Assembly: GCF_001953975.1 (NCBI RefSeq)
Contig: NZ_MBEJ01000122.1
Location: 48,955-112,954 of the forward strand
Source of the DNA: Mycobacterium sp. NS-7484
GTDB lineage: Bacteria > Actinomycetota > Actinomycetes > Mycobacteriales > Mycobacteriaceae
Reading direction: 5' to 3'
DNA length: 64,000 bases
Made by a program: the position numbers and the translations under genes. Numbering within the stretch: position 1 is the stretch's first letter; each line of letters starts with the position of its first letter. Under the pieces are notes generated by a model that did no database searches, was not told the DNA's origin, and was given only the letters and a program-made list of their open reading frames with translations. Positions 60,802 through 64,000 of this stretch are shown here, piece after piece.

Positions 60802-61467
60802 CTAGCCGGTGCTGTGCCACCCGTTGACGCCAACGGCGATCATCCGTAGTTGTTTGACCGCGGTGCGGTGGATGGCCTCGACGGCTGACGCATCGCCCGC
60901 GTCTTCGAGCGCTTCTGCCGTCGAGATCATCGCGTTGACGAACAGGGTCGCCAGGATGTTGAGATCCTCGCTGCTCCAGTCCTTCATGGCCGGGAATCGG
61001 GCCAGGTCGATCGCGAGTTCGGAAGTGATCAGCCGGATCTCGGTGCGGATTGCGTACCGCAGTACCGACACGCCGCTGGAGCGTTCCCGGGCGATGAACC
61101 GCCAGTGCTCGCGCCGGTCGTTGACACTGCCGATCAGGATCTCGGCCGAGGATTCGATGACGTGGTGCGGATCGAGCTTGCCGGCACGCGCACCGCGCAG
61201 CATGTCGCGCAGAGAGCGAAATGACTCGTCGATGAGGACGAGTCCGAGCGCGTCCATCGAGTCGAAATGCCGGTAGAACGCGGCGGGCACGATGCCGGCC
61301 TCGCGGGTGACCTCCCGCAGGGACAGCGCACTGAAGCTGCGGTCTTTCAGCAGCGTGAGCGCCGCGGCGATGATTGCGCGGCGGGTGGCTTCCTTGCGTT
61401 CTTCCCGGGACAGCGTGTCCCGCGAGCGGGAGCTAGATGTTCGTGAAGTGGGCGTACGTCTGTTCAC
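60802..61467 (-). CDS. TetR regulator of the FabR/DesT type
   Basis: The 221-residue repressor has a TetR HTH at about residues 20-70 with LSLREVTREAGIVPAAFYRH, followed by DALGLVLIDESFRSLRDML. Both segments closely match the FabR and DesT regulators of unsaturated-fatty-acid genes. Two starts are possible: GTG 61467 (preferred; its start codon overlaps a dyad) or ATG 61494. It is divergent from the oxidoreductase-desaturase pair, exactly as DesT is from desCB in Pseudomonas aeruginosa. It probably senses acyl-CoA composition and represses the desaturase operon. Confidence 0.8.
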   Translation of the reverse strand: MNRRTPTSRTSSSRSRDTLSREERKEATRRAIIAAALTLLKDRSFSALSLREVTREAGIVPAAFYRHFDSMDALGLVLIDESFRSLRDMLRGARAGKLDPHHVIESSAEILIGSVNDRREHWRFIARERSSGVSVLRYAIRTEIRLITSELAIDLARFPAMKDWSSEDLNILATLFVNAMISTAEALEDAGDASAVEAIHRTAVKQLRMIAVGVNGWHSTG

Positions 61468-61477
61468 TGATGTGAAC
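61462..61477. promoter_or_regulatory. Operator-like dyad at the TetR start
   Basis: gttcactgatgtgaac is a perfect inverted repeat (gttcac, gtgaac, four-base gap) that overlaps the GTG of the TetR gene. It probably serves autorepression. Confidence 0.55.
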
Positions 61478-61502
61478 CCTACCACTTGCTGCATTTTTAT
61501 CG

Positions 61503-61508
61503 TTGACA
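61503..61508 (+). promoter_or_regulatory. Consensus -35 box for the reductase-desaturase operon
   Basis: TTGACA is a perfect sigma-A type -35 hexamer, 51 bases before the reductase start at 61554. No TANNNT box lies at normal spacing; the operator-like dyad at 61530-61547 occupies that place, so the -10 is unassigned. Confidence 0.4.
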
Positions 61509-61529
61509 GATGCGCTTGTGCACGCGCAC

Positions 61530-61547
61530 TGTGTACACATGTTCACT
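61530..61547 (+). promoter_or_regulatory. FabR/DesT-like operator
   Basis: tgtgtacacatgttcact lies just before the reductase start and resembles, as I remember them, the FabR and DesT operators (AGCGTACA-N2-TGTTCGCT type). It sits where the -10 should be, so TetR binding would block transcription. Confidence 0.5.
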
Positions 61548-61553
61548 CAAACT

Positions 61554-62621
61554 ATGGCTGAAGGCGTTGGTCGACGGCTGCTGGCCGGCCCCCGGCTGAG
61601 TGCGCTCGCGAACTTGCTCACCGGACCGCACGGCGTGGATCGTTACACCGAGCTGGTCGAGCCGACGTGGACCCGCGGCGAGGCCCGCGCCAAAGTGGTG
61701 GCGGTGCGGCGACAGACGTCGCGCAGCGTCACCCTGACCCTGGAGCCCAATGCGGCGTTCGCCGGGTTTCGAGCTGGTCAGCACATCAACCTCTCCGTCG
61801 AGATCAACGGCCGACGTCGCACGCGGTGCTATTCGCCGGCGAACGCCGAAGGCGCGCGGCACCTGGAATTGACCATCGGCCGTCACGACGGCGGGCTGGT
61901 CTCGAACTACCTGTGCGACCACGCGTATCCGGGGATGGTCCTCGGTCTCGATTCGGTCGGCGGCGACTTCGTGCTTCCGGAGGTCCTGCCGCAGCGCATC
62001 TTGTTCGTTTCCGGCGGCAGTGGGATCACCCCGGTGTTGTCGATGCTGCGCACCTTGCGTGCACAGGCGTTCACCGGCGAGATCGTGTTCGTGCACTACG
62101 CGCGCAGCGCCGACGAGGCCTGCTACCGCACTGAGCTGGCGGGCATGTTCGGCGTGCGGGTGCTGCACGGGTTCACGCGCGACGGCGGCGGCGACTTGGA
62201 CGGCCATTTCGGTCCGGCGCATCTGGCGGCTGCTTTCCCGGACGCGACGCCGGACGCCGTGTTCGTCTGCGGTCCGCCCGCGCTCGTCGACACCGTCCGC
62301 GAACACTGCCCGGGTGCCCACTCGGAGAGCTTCGTGCCCCCGACCTTCACAGTGCCCGGGGAGGCGTCCGGCGGCACGGTCACCTTCACCGACAGCTCCG
62401 TGACCGTCACCGACGACGGCCAGACCCTGCTCGCCCAGGCCGAGGCCGCCGGTCTGACGCCCGAGAGCGGATGCCGCATGGGTATCTGCCACAGCTGCAC
62501 CCGGCTCAAGAGCCGCGGCGCAGTACGCAACTTGATCACCGGCGCGGTGTCCACCGCGGATTGCGAAGACATCCAGATCTGCGTCACCGCGCCCGTCGGT
62601 GACGTCGAAATCGATCTCTGA
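61554..62621 (+). CDS. Ferredoxin-type oxidoreductase, desaturase electron donor
   Basis: The 355-residue protein joins an FNR-like reductase to a plant-type [2Fe-2S] ferredoxin. The FAD-binding part has TRCYSPANAEG and the NAD(P)H-binding part LFVSGGSGITPVLSMLRTLR. The C-terminal domain binds [2Fe-2S] with ESGCRMGICHSCTRLKSRGA and a later ADCEDIQICV Cys. It matches the Rv3230c type that passes electrons from NADPH to the DesA3 desaturase. The start could be the ATG at 61539 or 61554; the former overlaps the operator, so the latter is preferred. The gene is followed by the desaturase after 14 bases. Confidence 0.92.
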   Translation: MAEGVGRRLLAGPRLSALANLLTGPHGVDRYTELVEPTWTRGEARAKVVAVRRQTSRSVTLTLEPNAAFAGFRAGQHINLSVEINGRRRTRCYSPANAEGARHLELTIGRHDGGLVSNYLCDHAYPGMVLGLDSVGGDFVLPEVLPQRILFVSGGSGITPVLSMLRTLRAQAFTGEIVFVHYARSADEACYRTELAGMFGVRVLHGFTRDGGGDLDGHFGPAHLAAAFPDATPDAVFVCGPPALVDTVREHCPGAHSESFVPPTFTVPGEASGGTVTFTDSSVTVTDDGQTLLAQAEAAGLTPESGCRMGICHSCTRLKSRGAVRNLITGAVSTADCEDIQICVTAPVGDVEIDL

Positions 62622-62635
62622 CGAAAGGACGTGCC

Positions 62636-63793
62636 ATGTCCGACAAGACCTACACCCTGACCCCCGACCAGTTCGAGGAGTTCGGTCGCGAACTCGACAC
62701 CATCCGCGAGCGCGCGCTGGCCGATCTCGGCGAGCGCGACGCCACCTACATCCGCGACATCATCAAGATGCAGCGCAAGCTCGAGGTCGGCGGCCGAGCG
62801 CTGTTGTTCTTGCCGCCGGCCTGGCCGGTCGGGACGGTGATGCTTGGCCTGTCGAAGATCCTCGACAACATGGAGATCGGCCACAACGTCATGCACGGCC
62901 AGTACGACTGGATGGGCGATCCCGCGCTGCGCGGCCAGAACTTCGAATGGGATTCGGCCTGCCCGTCCAATCAGTGGCGGCACTCGCACAACTACTTGCA
63001 CCACACCTACACCAACATCGTCGACATGGATCGCGACATCGGCTACGGCATCCTGCGCATGAGCGAGGACCAGAAGTGGAGCCCGTACTACCTGGGTAAT
63101 CCCTTGTATGCCTTCCTGTTGATGGTGTTCTTCCAGTACGGCGTGGCCCTGCACGAGTTGGAGACCGAACGCATTCGCTCCGGTGAGATCCGGCTGCGGG
63201 ACAAGAAGGACATGCTGCGTGAGATGTGGGCCAAGGTCCGCAAGCAGACCGTCAAGGACTACGTGGCCTTCCCGCTGCTGGCCGGACCGTTCGCGCCATT
63301 TGTGTTCGCCGGCAACATGACTGCCAATCTGATGCGCAACGTGTGGTCCTACACCATCATCTTCTGCGGCCACTTCCCGGAGGGCACCCACGAGTTCACC
63401 ATCGAGGAGACCCAGAACGAAACGCGCGGGCAGTGGTACTTCCGCCAGCTGTTGGGTTCGGCAAACCTGTCGGGCGGCAAGTGGTTCCATATCTTCAGTG
63501 GCAATCTGTCGTTCCAGATCGAACATCACCTGTTCCCGGATATCCCGGCACACCGCTATGCCGAGATCTCCGGTGAGGTGAAGGAGATCTGCCAGCGCTA
63601 CGGTCTGCCGTACAACACGGGCCCGATCCACAAGCAGTTCGCGTCAGTGGTGCGCAAGATCGTGCGACTGGCCTTCCCGTGGGGCGGTAAGCCGAAGGAT
63701 CCGAAGCCGGCCGTAGAAGAGCCTGTCGTCGAAGAGTCTGCACACGAACCGGTTTCGCAGCCGATCTGCGAGCCTGAACTCGTCAATTGCTGA
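62636..63793 (+). CDS. desA3: Acyl-CoA desaturase DesA3
   Basis: The 385-residue membrane di-iron desaturase inserts a Delta9 double bond in stearoyl/palmitoyl-CoA to make oleic and palmitoleic acid. The His boxes are GHNVMH (H83, H87), RHSHNYLHH (H116, H118, H122, H123) and EHHLFPDIPAHR near residue 300. The tail is acidic and Pro/Val/Glu-rich (AVEEPVVEESAHEPV). It matches Rv3229c, in the same operon with its reductase. An ATG follows GAAAGGACG by four bases. In M. tuberculosis DesA3 is the isoxyl target. Confidence 0.95.
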   Translation: MSDKTYTLTPDQFEEFGRELDTIRERALADLGERDATYIRDIIKMQRKLEVGGRALLFLPPAWPVGTVMLGLSKILDNMEIGHNVMHGQYDWMGDPALRGQNFEWDSACPSNQWRHSHNYLHHTYTNIVDMDRDIGYGILRMSEDQKWSPYYLGNPLYAFLLMVFFQYGVALHELETERIRSGEIRLRDKKDMLREMWAKVRKQTVKDYVAFPLLAGPFAPFVFAGNMTANLMRNVWSYTIIFCGHFPEGTHEFTIEETQNETRGQWYFRQLLGSANLSGGKWFHIFSGNLSFQIEHHLFPDIPAHRYAEISGEVKEICQRYGLPYNTGPIHKQFASVVRKIVRLAFPWGGKPKDPKPAVEEPVVEESAHEPVSQPICEPELVNC

Positions 63794-63913
63794 TCTGAAT
63801 CCGGTCCTTGGCACCGGCCCTCCTGGCCCACCCCGTGGCAATATCGGAACCACGAGTGGTCATCCGGGCTCCGAGGTGGCAGGAGGAAGCCCGAGGTGCT
63901 GACCGCGAAACTC

Positions 63914-64000
63914 TCAGAACGGCGGGGGTGGTCCGTATTCTTCGGCGAGCCAGATTTGGTATTGGCGTTCGACGTCGAGGTCGTTGTTGATTTCGGCCAA
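63914..64000 (-). CDS. C-terminal end of an unidentified gene, cut by window edge
   Basis: Twenty-eight residues are visible on the minus strand, LAEINNDLDVERQYQIWLAE then EYGPPPPF and a stop. The frame is open to the right edge. The tail is acidic with a Pro run; no family can be named from so little. It is convergent with desA3, with 120 bases and no strong hairpin between. Confidence 0.5.
   Translation of the reverse strand: MAEINNDLDVERQYQIWLAEEYGPPPPF

Noticed and set aside
1..64000. Search for tRNA, rRNA, CRISPR arrays, prophage and insertion sequences
   Set aside because: No cloverleaf, spaced direct repeats, integrase, intact transposase or flanking inverted repeats were found by reading; only the Cys loop in 43045-43671 recalls a transposase module.

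Overview
The window is high-GC actinobacterial DNA and almost certainly comes from a fast-growing, non-tuberculous Mycobacterium (Mycolicibacterium type). From about 7.7 to 59.7 kb the gene order follows, as I remember it, the M. tuberculosis stretch Rv1156 to Rv1193: HhH-GPD protein, two Ala/Pro-rich exported proteins, pimE, pterin dehydratase, mutT2, narGHJI, typA, lpqW, mshB, an Rv1171-like membrane protein, fbiC, fadH, fdxC, dapC, a PucR regulator, pruA-pruB and a fadD36-like ligase. Mycothiol (mshB), F420 (fbiC) and PIM/LAM (pimE, lpqW) genes also mark a mycobacterium. No rRNA, tRNA, CRISPR array or insertion sequence was seen.

Layout. 0-7.2 kb: end of an MFS transporter, then two acetate/monocarboxylate symporter modules, each with a small DUF485-type partner; the second is led by a LytS/LytTR two-component system. 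7.3-13 kb: DUF732, HhH-GPD, nitroreductase, DUF1059, two Ala/Pro-rich exported proteins, pimE, pterin dehydratase, mutT2. 13.2-21.1 kb: narK-narG-narH-narJ-narI, a complete nitrate uptake and respiration operon. 21.2-23.1 kb: a wax ester/triacylglycerol synthase and a PNPOx-fold protein behind a DosR-box-like sequence. 23.1-38.5 kb: small Cys-rich genes, typA, lpqW, mshB, fbiC, and four minus-strand genes for large exported proteins standing where M. tuberculosis carries PE/PPE genes.

38.6-46 kb is a respiratory/NO block between fbiC and fadH: YceI, a solitary cytochrome oxidase subunit I, a 7Fe ferredoxin (FdxA type), a GAF-ANTAR protein, and a minus-strand operon norB (quinol NO reductase), a Cys-cluster membrane protein and an SPFH protein. 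46-54 kb: fadH, fdxC-dapC, a NarL-type two-component system, a carotenoid oxygenase. 53.4-59.7 kb: PucR regulator divergent from pruA-pruB, a Nudix hydrolase, a FadD36-like ligase. At 59.9-60.03 kb two truncated genes meet at what looks like a deletion scar, and synteny with the Rv1156-Rv1193 block ends. Beyond it are an enoyl-CoA hydratase with a replaced C-terminus and a FabR/DesT-like TetR gene divergent from a ferredoxin reductase and a DesA3-type acyl desaturase, with two candidate operators between them.

As a whole the window combines low-oxygen, nitrate and NO metabolism (nar, norB, ferredoxins, DosR-type storage lipid genes) with envelope and redox housekeeping. The features most worth follow-up are the four exported proteins in the PE/PPE positions, the norB operon with its odd Cys-cluster protein, the DesT-like circuit, the non-ATG small genes and the 59.9 kb scar.
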